Source of the DNA: [Mycobacterium] stephanolepidis
GTDB taxonomy: Bacteria; Actinomycetota; Actinomycetes; Mycobacteriales; Mycobacteriaceae
DNA length: 64,000 nt
Assembly (NCBI RefSeq): GCF_002356335.1
Contig: NZ_AP018165.1
Coordinates: 3,782,001-3,846,000 of the forward strand
Direction: 5' to 3'
The notes below the pieces were generated by a model. It saw only the letters and a program-made list of their open reading frames with translations. It searched no databases and was not told where the DNA came from. Positions 46,916 to 57,092 of this stretch are shown piece after piece; position 1 is the stretch's first letter, and every line of letters begins with the position of its first letter. The position numbers were made by a program, and so were the translations under genes.

Positions 46916-47557
46916 CTAGTCGAGCTGGCGAGTGTGCGCCCAGCGGGTCAACGCGTTGCGATTGGACTGCTGAGTCTTACGCAGCACGTTAGAGGCGTGC
47001 GTCTCCACCGTCTTGACCGAGATCACCAGATCCTCGGCGATCTCCCGGTAGGTGTACCCGCGAGCGAGGAGCCGCAGCACCTCAAGCTCGCGTGGGGTCA
47101 GCGAATCCAGCTCCGGATCCAATGCCGGCTCCGGGGTATTCGACCGCCCGGTGAACGAATCGAGCACGAATCCGGCAAGCCGAGGACTGAACACCGCATC
47201 CCCACCAGCCACCCGGCGCACGGCCTCGGCGAGCTCACTCCCCGAAATCGTCTTGGTGACATAGCCTCTGGCTCCCGCACGAATCACCGCGATGACGTCC
47301 TCGGCGGCATCCGACACACTGAGGGCAAGAAAGACCGGTCCCGAGCCGCCTACTCCGTTGATGACGGCGACCCCACCGCCAGAGGGCATGTGCACATCGA
47401 GCAACACCACATCCGGTGCACTGGAGCGTATTCCGGCGACCGCCTCGACAACCGAACCCGCCTCGCCCACGATCTCGATATCCGATTCACCGGCCAGTTC
47501 GGCCCGCACCCCGGACCGGAACACCCCATGATCGTCGACCAGGAATACCCGCAGCAT
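46916..47557 (-). CDS. LuxR/NarL-type response regulator
   Basis: A 213-residue two-component regulator. The receiver domain ([14 protein letters not shown]; phospho-acceptor Asp54 in LLDVHMP; Thr/Ser at LALSVSD; Lys in GYVTKTI) is followed by a LuxR helix-turn-helix ([42 protein letters not shown]). ATG 47557 overlaps the kinase stop as TGATG, giving coupled translation; GTG 47560 is an alternative. It should act with the PspC-domain kinase, and the divergent PspC/LiaF-like gene is its likeliest target. Confidence 0.92.
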   Translation of the reverse strand: MLRVFLVDDHGVFRSGVRAELAGESDIEIVGEAGSVVEAVAGIRSSAPDVVLLDVHMPSGGGVAVINGVGGSGPVFLALSVSDAAEDVIAVIRAGARGYVTKTISGSELAEAVRRVAGGDAVFSPRLAGFVLDSFTGRSNTPEPALDPELDSLTPRELEVLRLLARGYTYREIAEDLVISVKTVETHASNVLRKTQQSNRNALTRWAHTRQLD

Positions 47558-48828
47558 CACTCTTCTTTCTCGTCGACGTCGTAGAGCTTGTACGGCATGG
47601 TCATTCGCACCTCGGTGCCCTTGCCGATCTCCGACTTGATCTGCACCTGCCCACCCCGGCGCATCACCCTGGCTTTGATGGAGCGCACGATGCCCTGCCG
47701 GTCCTGCGGCACCGTCTCCAGATCAAACCCCTTGCCCCGATCCCTGACGAAAACACTGATCTGGCCGGGTTCCACCTCGGCGTACAGGTTGATATCCGAT
47801 TGCCCGGAATGCTTGGCAGCGTTGACGAGTGCCTCGCGGGTTGCCCCGATCAGCGCCCGTCTGGTCTCGGGTTCCAGAGATAGGTCGGCATCACCGACGA
47901 TCACCGAACTGACCACCACGGTGTGCGCATCCTCCACCTCTCCGGCAACGGTGCGTAGCTCCTGCGCCAGAGACGAGTCGGAGGACACCCCCGCAGAGAA
48001 CAACCAGCTGCGCAGTTCCCGTTCCTGGCTGCGAGCCAGCCGCAGCACCTCGCTGGGGTTATCTGTCCGCTTCTGGATCAGCGCCAGCGTCTGCAGCACC
48101 GAATCGTGTAGATGCGAGGCGATCTCTTCACGCTCCTCGGTACGGATGCGAGCAGCACGCTCGGCACCGAGAGCACGCCACAACCGCAACCACAACGGCA
48201 CTGTCAGCAGTATTGCGCCCACCAGGGTGGCCGCGATCGCCACCAACGAGTCGCGCAGCGAGGACAGATCTACATTGCGCAAGACCACCACCGCGATCCC
48301 GCCGAAGACCAGTGCGGCACCGGCGATCACCCGAACCACGGTCAATAGCGACGATTTGCCCGACTCCCCGAGCACGGCCGAACTCGGCCCCTGCGAATCG
48401 AATTCGCGCCACACCACGGCGAGCCCGACCAGCGCCAGCACGATGGGGAAAACCAGTGCCGCCGTCGAACCGCTGACAGTCGACATCAAGATGATCAGCG
48501 CGGCAAGACTCAACAACAGCAGCCCCGTCGCCCGTCGGCGGTCCGTTGCGCTGACAGCGGCGACATCGTCGCCCGGCGGCATCAGCAGCCACAACAGCCC
48601 GTACGCCGCGATGCCCATCCCGCTGGCCGCACCAAGCACTGCAAAGGCCAACCGCACCCGAAACACCGGAACGTCGAGATGATCGGCGAGCCCCCCGGCG
48701 ACCCCGGCGATCACCCGCCCACCGGTACGCCGACGCAACGGCGGGGCAGCAGTCAGCCGATTCCCGCTGGCGAAGGCATTCCGAAACGTGGGACTCACCT
48801 CTGCGATACTGCCATGGCAAAGCTCCAT
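47557..48828 (-). CDS. PspC-domain sensor histidine kinase
   Basis: A 423-residue membrane kinase of the NarX/LiaS class. An N-terminal PspC domain (RRRTGGRVIAGVAGGLADHL, residues 32-51, with a helix to about 83) is followed by further helices (about 100-140, 160-185, 195-215), a HisKA_3 dimerisation segment with phospho-acceptor His241 (EIASHLHDSVLQ), and an ATPase with NAAKHSGQ and DRGKGFDLE. A GTG at 48798 is an alternative start; neither has a good RBS. Pairs with the response regulator downstream. PspC suggests sensing of envelope stress, which is inference. Confidence 0.87.
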   Translation of the reverse strand: MELCHGSIAEVSPTFRNAFASGNRLTAAPPLRRRTGGRVIAGVAGGLADHLDVPVFRVRLAFAVLGAASGMGIAAYGLLWLLMPPGDDVAAVSATDRRRATGLLLLSLAALIILMSTVSGSTAALVFPIVLALVGLAVVWREFDSQGPSSAVLGESGKSSLLTVVRVIAGAALVFGGIAVVVLRNVDLSSLRDSLVAIAATLVGAILLTVPLWLRLWRALGAERAARIRTEEREEIASHLHDSVLQTLALIQKRTDNPSEVLRLARSQERELRSWLFSAGVSSDSSLAQELRTVAGEVEDAHTVVVSSVIVGDADLSLEPETRRALIGATREALVNAAKHSGQSDINLYAEVEPGQISVFVRDRGKGFDLETVPQDRQGIVRSIKARVMRRGGQVQIKSEIGKGTEVRMTMPYKLYDVDEKEE

Positions 48829-48920
48829 AGGGCATCGGGCTTATCCCTGAACCCCTACCTTGCAAAGATCAGGGTGAATCCTGATGGCGGACATGCCCCC
48901 GACTGGGCAACATAGCTGTC
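48829..48920. promoter_or_regulatory. Divergent promoter region of the PspC module
   Basis: A 92-base gap separates the PspC kinase and the PspC/LiaF-like gene and must hold both promoters. I found no convincing -10/-35 pair or palindrome in it. It is the natural place for a response-regulator binding site. Confidence 0.3.
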
Positions 48921-50063
48921 ATGGACACGGATACCACCACCAAACGGACGCCGTCCTCCACGCTTGGAGACATGTGGCGGACGCGGCCGTTGCGGCTGCC
49001 CGGGCACGGCAAGCTCGCCGGTATTGCCGCGGGAATCGGCTACCGGTACAACGTGGACCCGCTGCTGGTGCGCGTAATCTTCGTGGTCACAACAATTTTC
49101 GGTGGCGCGGGCGCCATCATGTATGTGGCGTGCTGGTTGCTGATGCCCACCGCCCGCTACACCACCCCGTACCACGAGTCCAAGGTGAAGATGGTCTTCT
49201 GGATCATCGTCCTGCTGCTTGTCGGCGGACCGTTCATCGACCCCGACCGCGACCCCTGGGGATTCGTCAGTGCCGTTGTCCTGCTCGGCGGCTGGTATCT
49301 GCTCTATCAGCGCCAAACCCAAACTCCGCCACCTCCGGCGAGTTCGACGACGCAGCCCGGCCCGGCCGAAGATGACGAATCGAACAGCCACACCGCGGCC
49401 ACCGGCCTCCTCTTACCGCCTCCACCGCCCAACTGGGATCCACTGCGGGCGGCCCCTTTCGCCTGGGATCTGCCCGATCCGGCTCCCCTGCCGGCGCCTC
49501 CGGCCAAACCCAAGTCGCCCGTGCCCAAGGTAACCATCGGTGCGGCACTCATCGTCAGCGCTCTGCTGGTGGCCATCGGACTATTGGGCGCCGACTGGGT
49601 GACACCCGTCGTGGTCGCGGCAGCGGCACTGGTCGTCCTCGGGGTGGGCCTGCTGGTAGGTGCATGGCTTCGCAGCGGCTACTCACTGCTCTTCCTGGCG
49701 ATTCCGCTGGCAGGATTCGTCGTCGTGGCATCCTCCATCGGTCCGCTTGAGGTATCACTCAACGTCGGCGACCAAAGTTACCGTGTCACAGAGGCTTCCG
49801 ATATCGAGGACTACTACGAGGTCGGCGTCGGCACCATCACCCTTGACCTCACGCAGGTCACGCTCACCAACGATAAAACGGTCTACCTCGACGTCGGGAT
49901 GGGCGATATCCAGGTGCTGGTTCCCCCCTCGATGAATGTACGCACCTCATGCGAGGTGGGCATGGGCAGCTTCGATTGCCTGCCCTCGCCCAAGGGTGTC
50001 GGCCCCGTCCTGACAATCAACGCAACGGCAAATATAGGAAGCATTGAGGTGCAACGTGTCTGA
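48921..50063 (+). CDS. PspC-domain membrane protein with LiaF-like C-terminal domain
   Basis: A 380-residue protein. Residues about 20-78 form a PspC domain (RLPGHGKLAGIAAGIGYRYNV... VACWLLMPTARY) with a second helix, followed by a long Pro-rich cytosolic linker, three more helices (about 200-275), and a C-terminal beta domain of the LiaF/toast-rack type (VGVGTITLDLTQV, YLDVGMGDIQVLVPP, VGMGSFDCL). In Firmicutes, LiaF restrains the LiaS kinase. Divergent from a PspC kinase operon, it may be both sensor partner and target of that system. Confidence 0.85.
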   Translation: MDTDTTTKRTPSSTLGDMWRTRPLRLPGHGKLAGIAAGIGYRYNVDPLLVRVIFVVTTIFGGAGAIMYVACWLLMPTARYTTPYHESKVKMVFWIIVLLLVGGPFIDPDRDPWGFVSAVVLLGGWYLLYQRQTQTPPPPASSTTQPGPAEDDESNSHTAATGLLLPPPPPNWDPLRAAPFAWDLPDPAPLPAPPAKPKSPVPKVTIGAALIVSALLVAIGLLGADWVTPVVVAAAALVVLGVGLLVGAWLRSGYSLLFLAIPLAGFVVVASSIGPLEVSLNVGDQSYRVTEASDIEDYYEVGVGTITLDLTQVTLTNDKTVYLDVGMGDIQVLVPPSMNVRTSCEVGMGSFDCLPSPKGVGPVLTINATANIGSIEVQRV

Positions 50064-50340
50064 GAACATCGACGAACCAACGACCGGCACCGACAATGAG
50101 CTCGCCGCGGAAACCCCCGTGGAGTCGACATCAGAGACCGACGCCGATGAGAAGGGCAGACCATCAATCCTGCTGGCACTGTCCGGACTGGTCGCCCTGC
50201 TCGTCGGAGGCTGGGCCCTGACCGGCCAGGACTTCGGAGCGCTGGTGCACAGCAATCTGCTCGGCTGGGTCGCGATTGCCGTGGCGATCGCCATCGGCGT
50301 TGCGCTGGTGGCAGTTCCGACCCGCCGTAACCGAACCTAG
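50056..50340 (+). CDS. Small two-helix membrane protein of the PspC module
   Basis: A 94-residue protein. GTG 50056 overlaps the preceding stop (50061-50063) and has GAGG about 6 bases upstream; a TTG at 50044 is an alternative. A charged N-terminal half of about 38 residues precedes two helices (ILLALSGLVALLVGGWAL; LGWVAIAVAIAIGVALVAV) and a basic tail RRNRT. The overlap implies coupled translation with the PspC/LiaF-like gene. It could be a LiaI-like partner; this is inference. Confidence 0.72.
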   Translation: MSENIDEPTTGTDNELAAETPVESTSETDADEKGRPSILLALSGLVALLVGGWALTGQDFGALVHSNLLGWVAIAVAIAIGVALVAVPTRRNRT

Positions 50341-50345
50341 GTAGC

Positions 50346-51914
50346 TCACTCCCATTCAATGGTGCCGGGCGGCTTGCTGGTGATATCCAGCACCACCCGG
50401 TTCACCTCGGGAACCTCGTTGGTGATCCGCGTCGAGATCCGCTCCAGCACCTCATACGGCAGGCGGGTCCAGTCAGCGGTCATCGCGTCCTCACTGGACA
50501 CCGGCCGCAACACGATCGGGTGCCCGTAGGTACGTCCGTCGCCCTGCACACCGACCGAGCGCACATCGGCCAACAGCACCACCGGGCACTGCCAGATATT
50601 GCGGTCCTGACCAGCGGCAGTAAGTTCCTCGCGCGCAATGGCATCGGCACGGCGCAGGGTATCCAACCGATCGGAAGTAACCTCACCGACGATCCTGATG
50701 GCCAGCCCCGGCCCCGGGAACGGTTGCCGGCCAACGATTTCCTCGGGTAGACCCAGTTCACGGCCCACCGCGCGGACCTCGTCCTTGAACAGCAGCCGCA
50801 GCGGCTCCACCAGGGTGAAGGTCAGATCTTCGGGGAGTCCGCCCACGTTGTGGTGGCTCTTGATGTTGGCGGTGCCACTGCCACCCCCGGATTCGACGAC
50901 ATCGGGGTACAGCGTGCCCTGCACCAGGAACTCGATACCGTCCTCCGAGTTACCGATCGCATCGGAGACAGCGCCCTCGAACGCCCGGATGAATTCACGG
51001 CCAATGATCTTGCGCTTGGTCTCCGGATCGCTGACACCGGCCAGCTCACCCAAGAACGTCTCCGCGACATCGACAGTCACCAGCTTGGCGCCCGTGGCCG
51101 CCACGAAGTCGTGCTCCACCTGCGCCCGCTCGCCGCTGCGCAGCAGTCCGTGGTCAACGAACACACAGGTCAGCTTGTCGCCGATGGCGCGTTGCACCAG
51201 GGCCGCCGCCACCGCCGAGTCCACCCCGCCGGACAGCCCACACAGCGCACGCCCGTCCCCGATCTGCGCACGTACCTGCTCGACCAGCGATTCGGCGATA
51301 TTGGCTGCCGTCCATGCCGATTCGATGCCCGCGAACTCATGCAGAAAGCGGCTGAGCACCTGCTGTCCGTGCGGCGAATGCAGCACCTCTGGGTGGTACT
51401 GCACCCCGGCCAGGCGCCGCGCCCGATCCTCGAACGCCGCCACGGGAGCACCCTCGCTGCTAGCGACCACGGTAAAACCTTGGGGCGCTTCGGTGACCGC
51501 ATCGCCGTGGCTCATCCACACGGGTTGGACGTCGGGCAGCCCCTCGTGCAGATCTCCGCCCACGACCTTGAGCTCGGTGCGGCCGTACTCACTGGTGCCG
51601 GTGTGTGCGACGGTTCCGCCGAGCACCTGCGCCATCGCCTGAAAGCCGTAGCAGATACCGAAAACCGGAACATCCAAATCGAATACGGCGGGGTCGAGTT
51701 GAGGTGCACCCTCTTCGTAGACGCTCGACGGACCACCGGACAGGACGATGGCCCGAGGGTTGCGTTCCTTGATCTCATCGATGCTCGCCGAGTGCGGGAT
51801 CACCTCGGAGAACACCCGCGCTTCACGCACGCGCCGTGCGATCAGCTGCGCGTACTGTGCCCCGAAGTCAATGACCAGAACCGGTCGGTCGCCATGCTGC
51901 TCCGTTTGCGCCAC
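50346..51914 (-). CDS. guaA: GMP synthase (glutamine-hydrolysing)
   Basis: Final step of GMP synthesis, aminating XMP with glutamine and ATP. The 522 residues hold a class I glutamine amidotransferase domain (nucleophile in [13 protein letters not shown]; His/Glu in VQYHPEV), an ATP pyrophosphatase domain ([12 protein letters not shown]) and the C-terminal dimerisation domain ending [16 protein letters not shown] 51914 lacks an RBS but has TAAGCT six bases upstream. Equivalent to Rv3396c. Confidence 0.97.
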   Translation of the reverse strand: MAQTEQHGDRPVLVIDFGAQYAQLIARRVREARVFSEVIPHSASIDEIKERNPRAIVLSGGPSSVYEEGAPQLDPAVFDLDVPVFGICYGFQAMAQVLGGTVAHTGTSEYGRTELKVVGGDLHEGLPDVQPVWMSHGDAVTEAPQGFTVVASSEGAPVAAFEDRARRLAGVQYHPEVLHSPHGQQVLSRFLHEFAGIESAWTAANIAESLVEQVRAQIGDGRALCGLSGGVDSAVAAALVQRAIGDKLTCVFVDHGLLRSGERAQVEHDFVAATGAKLVTVDVAETFLGELAGVSDPETKRKIIGREFIRAFEGAVSDAIGNSEDGIEFLVQGTLYPDVVESGGGSGTANIKSHHNVGGLPEDLTFTLVEPLRLLFKDEVRAVGRELGLPEEIVGRQPFPGPGLAIRIVGEVTSDRLDTLRRADAIAREELTAAGQDRNIWQCPVVLLADVRSVGVQGDGRTYGHPIVLRPVSSEDAMTADWTRLPYEVLERISTRITNEVPEVNRVVLDITSKPPGTIEWE

Positions 51915-51920
51915 CGGCTT

Positions 51921-51926
51921 AGCTTA
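51921..51926 (-). promoter_or_regulatory. -10 hexamer for leaderless guaA (TAAGCT)
   Basis: Minus-strand TAAGCT, 6 bases before GTG 51914. This suggests guaA is transcribed from its own promoter, not only from choD. Confidence 0.45.
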
Positions 51927-51959
51927 GTGGCGCTGGGGCTACTTCCCGCTTGCGGGGGA

Positions 51960-53717
51960 CTAGCTGACCGACCGCACCGGTTCGATCGGCAGACTCCGCA
52001 ATGCACCGGGCGCACCTGCCGGGACGACGGGGTGCGACGGAGGCACCGCCGCCATCCGCTGATACGGCAGACCCTGCTCCGGTCGCAGATCCGTCTCGCC
52101 CTTGTTGGGCCACAACGACGCCGCTCGCTCCGCCTGTGCGGTGATGCTCAGCGACGGGTTGACGCCCAGGTTGGCCGAGATGGCCGCACCGTCCACGACG
52201 TACATGGTCGGGTAGCCATACACCCGGTGATACGGATCGATGACGCCGTCTTCCGGGCTTGTTCCGATCACAGCCCCACCCAGGAAGTGCGCGGTCAGCG
52301 GGATGTTGAACAGCTCGCCCCAGGTGCCACCGGCCACACCGTCGATCTTGGCGGCCAGTCGCCTGGTGGCCTCGTTGCCCGCGGGAATCCAGGTGGGGTT
52401 GGGCTCGCCGTGGCCCTGCTTGCTGTCGAGGCGCCGCCAGAACAACGTCTTCTTGGTGAACGTGGTGATCGAGTTGTCCAGGTGCTGCATGACGAGGGCG
52501 ATCACGGTGCGCTCGCTCCACTGCGTCACGTTGAGCATGCGCAAGGTGCCCCTCGGATCGGCACGGGCGGCCTCGATGAGCTGACGCCACCGTGACTTCC
52601 CGCCGTCTCCATCGGTCATCAGGGTCTGCAGTAGGCCCATCGCGTTGGAACCCTTGCCGTAGCGCACCGGCTCGATATGCGTGTCACTAGTCGGGTGGAA
52701 CGAGGACGTGATGGCCACCCCGTGAGTGAGGTCCAGATCGTCCTTGTACTCCAATCGGCCTGCACCGACGATGGATTCGGAGTTGGTCCGGGTCAGCACA
52801 CCGAGGCGCTGCGACAACCTGGGCAGCAGACCCTTGTCCTTCATCTTGAACAGCAGGTTCTGGGTGCCCCAGGTTCCGGCGGCCAGCACCACGTACTTGG
52901 CCGTGTAGGTCTTGCGCCGCTTGCGCACCCAGCGACCGGTGGTCTTGGTGGAGACTCGCCATATCCCGTCGGCACCCTCCTCCACAGCGGTGACGGTGGT
53001 GAGCGGAACAACCTGGGCACCAGAGGATTCGGCCAGTCCCAGATAGTTCTTGACGAGGGTGTTCTTGGCGCCGACCCGGCAACCGGTCATGCAGGAACCG
53101 CACTCGGTGCAGCCCACCCGGTCGGGTCCGGCACCGCCGAAGTAGGGATCGGCCACCTTGACTCCAGGCGCCTTGGCGCCCTCGGGCCCGAAGTACACAC
53201 CCACCGGCGTGGCGACGAAGGTGTCACCGGCACCCATATCGTCGGCGACTTCCTTGATGAGCCGGTCCGCATCGGTGAAGGTGGGGTTCTTCACCACGCC
53301 GAGCATCCGCTGCGCCTGCTCGTAGTGCGGCGAGAGCTCGGAACGCCAGTCGGTGATGCCCCTCCACTGCGGATCGCTGAAGAAGGGCTCCGGCGGCACG
53401 TACAGGGTGTTGGCGTAGTTCAGCGAGCCACCGCCCACCCCGGCACCCGCCAGGATCATGCAGTTGCTCAGCAGGTGGATCCGCTGAATCCCGAAGCACT
53501 TGAACATCGGCGCCCACAGGAACTTGCGCAGATTCCACGACGTCTCGGCGAACTCCTCGTCCGAGAACCGGCGGCCGGCCTCCAGGACGCCCACGCGGTA
53601 ACCCTTTTCGGTCAATCGCATGGCGGTGACGCTCCCGCCGAATCCGGATCCGACGATAAGGACGTCAAAGTCGGTATCTGCTTGAGCTTTCACAGGGACT
53701 GCTGCCGGTGATGACAT
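51960..53717 (-). CDS. choD: GMC-type oxidoreductase, cholesterol oxidase homologue
   Basis: A 585-residue flavoprotein of the GMC/cholesterol oxidase family. It shows the FAD fold (DVLIVGSGFGGSVTAMRLTEKG), GVGGGSLNYANTLY, a cysteine-containing TECGSCMTGCRVGAKNTL segment and the C-terminal GMC_oxred_C pattern (HFLGGAVIGTSPEDGVIDPYHRVYGYPTMYVVDGAAI and NPSLSITAQAERA). Equivalent to Rv3409c, there named ChoD; whether such proteins oxidise cholesterol is disputed. It sits among GMP genes and may share transcription with guaB3. Confidence 0.9.
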   Translation of the reverse strand: MSSPAAVPVKAQADTDFDVLIVGSGFGGSVTAMRLTEKGYRVGVLEAGRRFSDEEFAETSWNLRKFLWAPMFKCFGIQRIHLLSNCMILAGAGVGGGSLNYANTLYVPPEPFFSDPQWRGITDWRSELSPHYEQAQRMLGVVKNPTFTDADRLIKEVADDMGAGDTFVATPVGVYFGPEGAKAPGVKVADPYFGGAGPDRVGCTECGSCMTGCRVGAKNTLVKNYLGLAESSGAQVVPLTTVTAVEEGADGIWRVSTKTTGRWVRKRRKTYTAKYVVLAAGTWGTQNLLFKMKDKGLLPRLSQRLGVLTRTNSESIVGAGRLEYKDDLDLTHGVAITSSFHPTSDTHIEPVRYGKGSNAMGLLQTLMTDGDGGKSRWRQLIEAARADPRGTLRMLNVTQWSERTVIALVMQHLDNSITTFTKKTLFWRRLDSKQGHGEPNPTWIPAGNEATRRLAAKIDGVAGGTWGELFNIPLTAHFLGGAVIGTSPEDGVIDPYHRVYGYPTMYVVDGAAISANLGVNPSLSITAQAERAASLWPNKGETDLRPEQGLPYQRMAAVPPSHPVVPAGAPGALRSLPIEPVRSVS

Positions 53718-53783
53718 CGTTGGCTACCTCCGCATGGTCACGTTACTGCCCAGTATGGAATACAACGAGGGGGGTAATGTAAA

Positions 53784-53797
53784 TTAGGTCACCCTAA
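53784..53797. promoter_or_regulatory. Palindrome TTAGG-TCAC-CCTAA upstream of choD
   Basis: TTAGGTCACCCTAA is a perfect 5-base inverted repeat with a 4-base centre in the 92-base gap between guaB3 and choD, 66 bases before the choD start. It may be an operator for choD; the regulator is unknown. Confidence 0.35.
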
Positions 53798-53809
53798 GTA
53801 GACACATGT

Positions 53810-54946
53810 CTAAGAGTTGACGGTCAGCCCGACCTTCTGAAATTCCTTCAGATCGCAGTATCCGGACTTCGCCATCGAACGACGGAGCCCACCAACAAGA
53901 TTCAGCGTGCCAAACGGGTCATCGGAAGGCCCGGCAAGCACCTCGCTCAGCGGCGGCCGCTCCCCCACGGCCACCTGCAGCAGCGCGCCACGAGGCAGCG
54001 AGGGATGCGCGGCAGCATTCGGCCAGAACCACCCGTCACCGGCGGCCTCCTGGGCGGCGGCCAGCGGCGTCCCCAGCACGACGGCGTCGGCACCGCAGGC
54101 GATCGACTTCGCGAGGTCACCCGAGGTGTGGATATCGCCGTCGGCCAGCACATGCACATAGCGGCCGCCGGTCTCGTCGAGATATTCACGGCGGGCCGCA
54201 GCGGCGTCCGCGATGGCGGTGGCCATCGCGACGCTGATACCCAGTACCTCGCCGCTGGTCGTCGCACCCGCAGTCTGCCCGTACCCGACGATGACACCCG
54301 CGGCACCCGTGCGCATCAGATGCAGCGCCGTGCGGTGATCGATAACGCCACCGGCGACGACGGGGATATCCAGCTCGGAGATAAAGGTTTTCAAGTTGAG
54401 CGGCTCACCGTCACGGGCCACCCGCTCGGCCGAGACGATGGTGCCGTGGATGACCAGCAGGTCGATACCGGCAGAGATCAAGTGCGGGGTGAGCAGCTGT
54501 GCATTCTGCGGGCTCACCCGCACGGCGGTGGTCACTCCGGCACCGCGAACCTCGGCGATGGCCGCTGCCAGTAACTCGGGATCGATTGGCGCCGAATGCA
54601 ACTGCTGCAACAACCGAATCGCGGAGGAAGGCTCCGGCTCCTTCTGGGCGACCTCGACCACCTCGGCGATGCGGGCCTCGACATCTGCGTGCCGACCCCA
54701 CAATCCCTCACCGTTGATGACACCCAGCCCACCGGCCCGCCCGAGCTCTACGGCGAATCGCGGCGAAACCAGTGCGTCGGTGGGGTGTGCCACCACCGGA
54801 ATCTCGAAGCGGTAGGCATCGAGCTGCCACGCCGTCGACACGTCCTGCGAGGAACGCGTGCGGCGCGACGGGACAATGTTCACGTCATCGAGTTCATAGG
54901 TACGACGAGCTGTTCTGCCCATGCCGATTTCGACGAGGTCACGCAT
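53810..54946 (-). CDS. guaB3: GuaB3 family IMP dehydrogenase-related protein
   Basis: A 378-residue TIM-barrel paralogue of IMP dehydrogenase without the CBS pair. It keeps the barrel and phosphate-binding features (YVHVLADGDIHTSGDLAKSIACGADAVVLG; LVGGLRRSMAKSGY), but where GuaB2 has the catalytic loop GPGSICTTR this protein reads GYGQTAGATTSG, with no cysteine. The reaction is therefore unproven. It lies 26 bases after guaB2 on the same strand. Equivalent to Rv3410c. Confidence 0.9.
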   Translation of the reverse strand: MRDLVEIGMGRTARRTYELDDVNIVPSRRTRSSQDVSTAWQLDAYRFEIPVVAHPTDALVSPRFAVELGRAGGLGVINGEGLWGRHADVEARIAEVVEVAQKEPEPSSAIRLLQQLHSAPIDPELLAAAIAEVRGAGVTTAVRVSPQNAQLLTPHLISAGIDLLVIHGTIVSAERVARDGEPLNLKTFISELDIPVVAGGVIDHRTALHLMRTGAAGVIVGYGQTAGATTSGEVLGISVAMATAIADAAAARREYLDETGGRYVHVLADGDIHTSGDLAKSIACGADAVVLGTPLAAAQEAAGDGWFWPNAAAHPSLPRGALLQVAVGERPPLSEVLAGPSDDPFGTLNLVGGLRRSMAKSGYCDLKEFQKVGLTVNS

Positions 54947-54972
54947 GTTGACTTCCTTTGCGGTGCCGACTG

Positions 54973-56508
<1,536 letters not shown>

Positions 56509-56548
56509 TCAAGCCTCCATGCCAGATAGCCGTCGTATACATCCCCAG

Positions 56549-56566
56549 TGCGCAACGGATGCGCAA
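56549..56566. repeat. Direct repeat TGCGCAA upstream of guaB2
   Basis: TGCGCAA (56549-56555), four bases, then TGCGCAA (56560-56566): two copies 11 bases apart, one helix turn, about 40 bases before the guaB2 start in the divergent region with the DUF5319 gene. Each copy contains the palindrome TGCGCA. Possible regulator site. Confidence 0.4.
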
Positions 56567-56659
56567 TAGAGCGGATTATGACCATCCTATCGGCTCGCCT
56601 CGTACTCGATATCCCCGGACATGCCCCAGGTGAGCTGGCGCGCGAACCCGCGAATTGCG

Positions 56660-56665
56660 TACTCT
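56660..56665 (+). promoter_or_regulatory. -10 hexamer for a leaderless start (TACTCT)
   Basis: TACTCT lies 6 bases before GTG 56672. It decides that start over the longer frame opening at 56621. Confidence 0.5.
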
Positions 56666-56671
56666 AAGAGA

Positions 56672-57076
56672 GTGCGCGACCACTTTCCGCCGGGATTGCC
56701 ACCTGACCCCTTCGCCGACGATCCCCATGATCCGTCGGCCGCGCTCGATGCGATCGAGCCGGGCCAGCCGCTCGACCCGCAGGAACGGATCGCGGTCGAG
56801 GAAGATCTCGCGGACCTCGCGGTCTACGAGGCGCTGCTCGCCCACAAGGGAATCCGCGGCCTGGTCGTTTGCTGTGACGAATGCCAGCAGGATCACTATC
56901 ACGACTGGGACATGCTCCGCGCGAATCTGCTGCAGTTGCTCGTCGACGGAACCGTCCGTCCACACGAACCTGCCTTCGATCCCGAGCCCGAAGCCTATGT
57001 GACCTGGGATTACTGCCGCGGATATGCCGATGCCTCACTCAACGAGGCGGCGACGGACCGCGACGGATTCCGCTGA
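56672..57076 (+). CDS. DUF5319 protein (Rv3412-like)
   Basis: A 134-residue acidic protein beginning VRDHFPPGLPPDPFADDP and containing GLVVCCDECQQDHYHDWDMLRANLL, a Cys/His-rich stretch that could bind a metal, plus YVTWDYCRGYADA. The family is widespread in actinobacteria beside sigD and guaB2 (Rv3412, 136 aa). Function unknown. Convergent with rsdA. Confidence 0.87.
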   Translation: MRDHFPPGLPPDPFADDPHDPSAALDAIEPGQPLDPQERIAVEEDLADLAVYEALLAHKGIRGLVVCCDECQQDHYHDWDMLRANLLQLLVDGTVRPHEPAFDPEPEAYVTWDYCRGYADASLNEAATDRDGFR

Positions 57077-57092
57077 TTTAGCCGCTTTCGGC

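Noticed and set aside
50850..52595. 581-residue plus-strand frame across guaA and choD
   Set aside because: It spans two real minus-strand genes and their gap; composition (His/Arg/Gln-rich) is typical of antisense frames in this GC range.
53799..53810. Near-palindrome AGACACATGTCT at the end of guaB3
   Set aside because: It is broken by one extra base, overlaps the guaB3 stop, and lacks a T-tract, so neither operator nor terminator can be argued.
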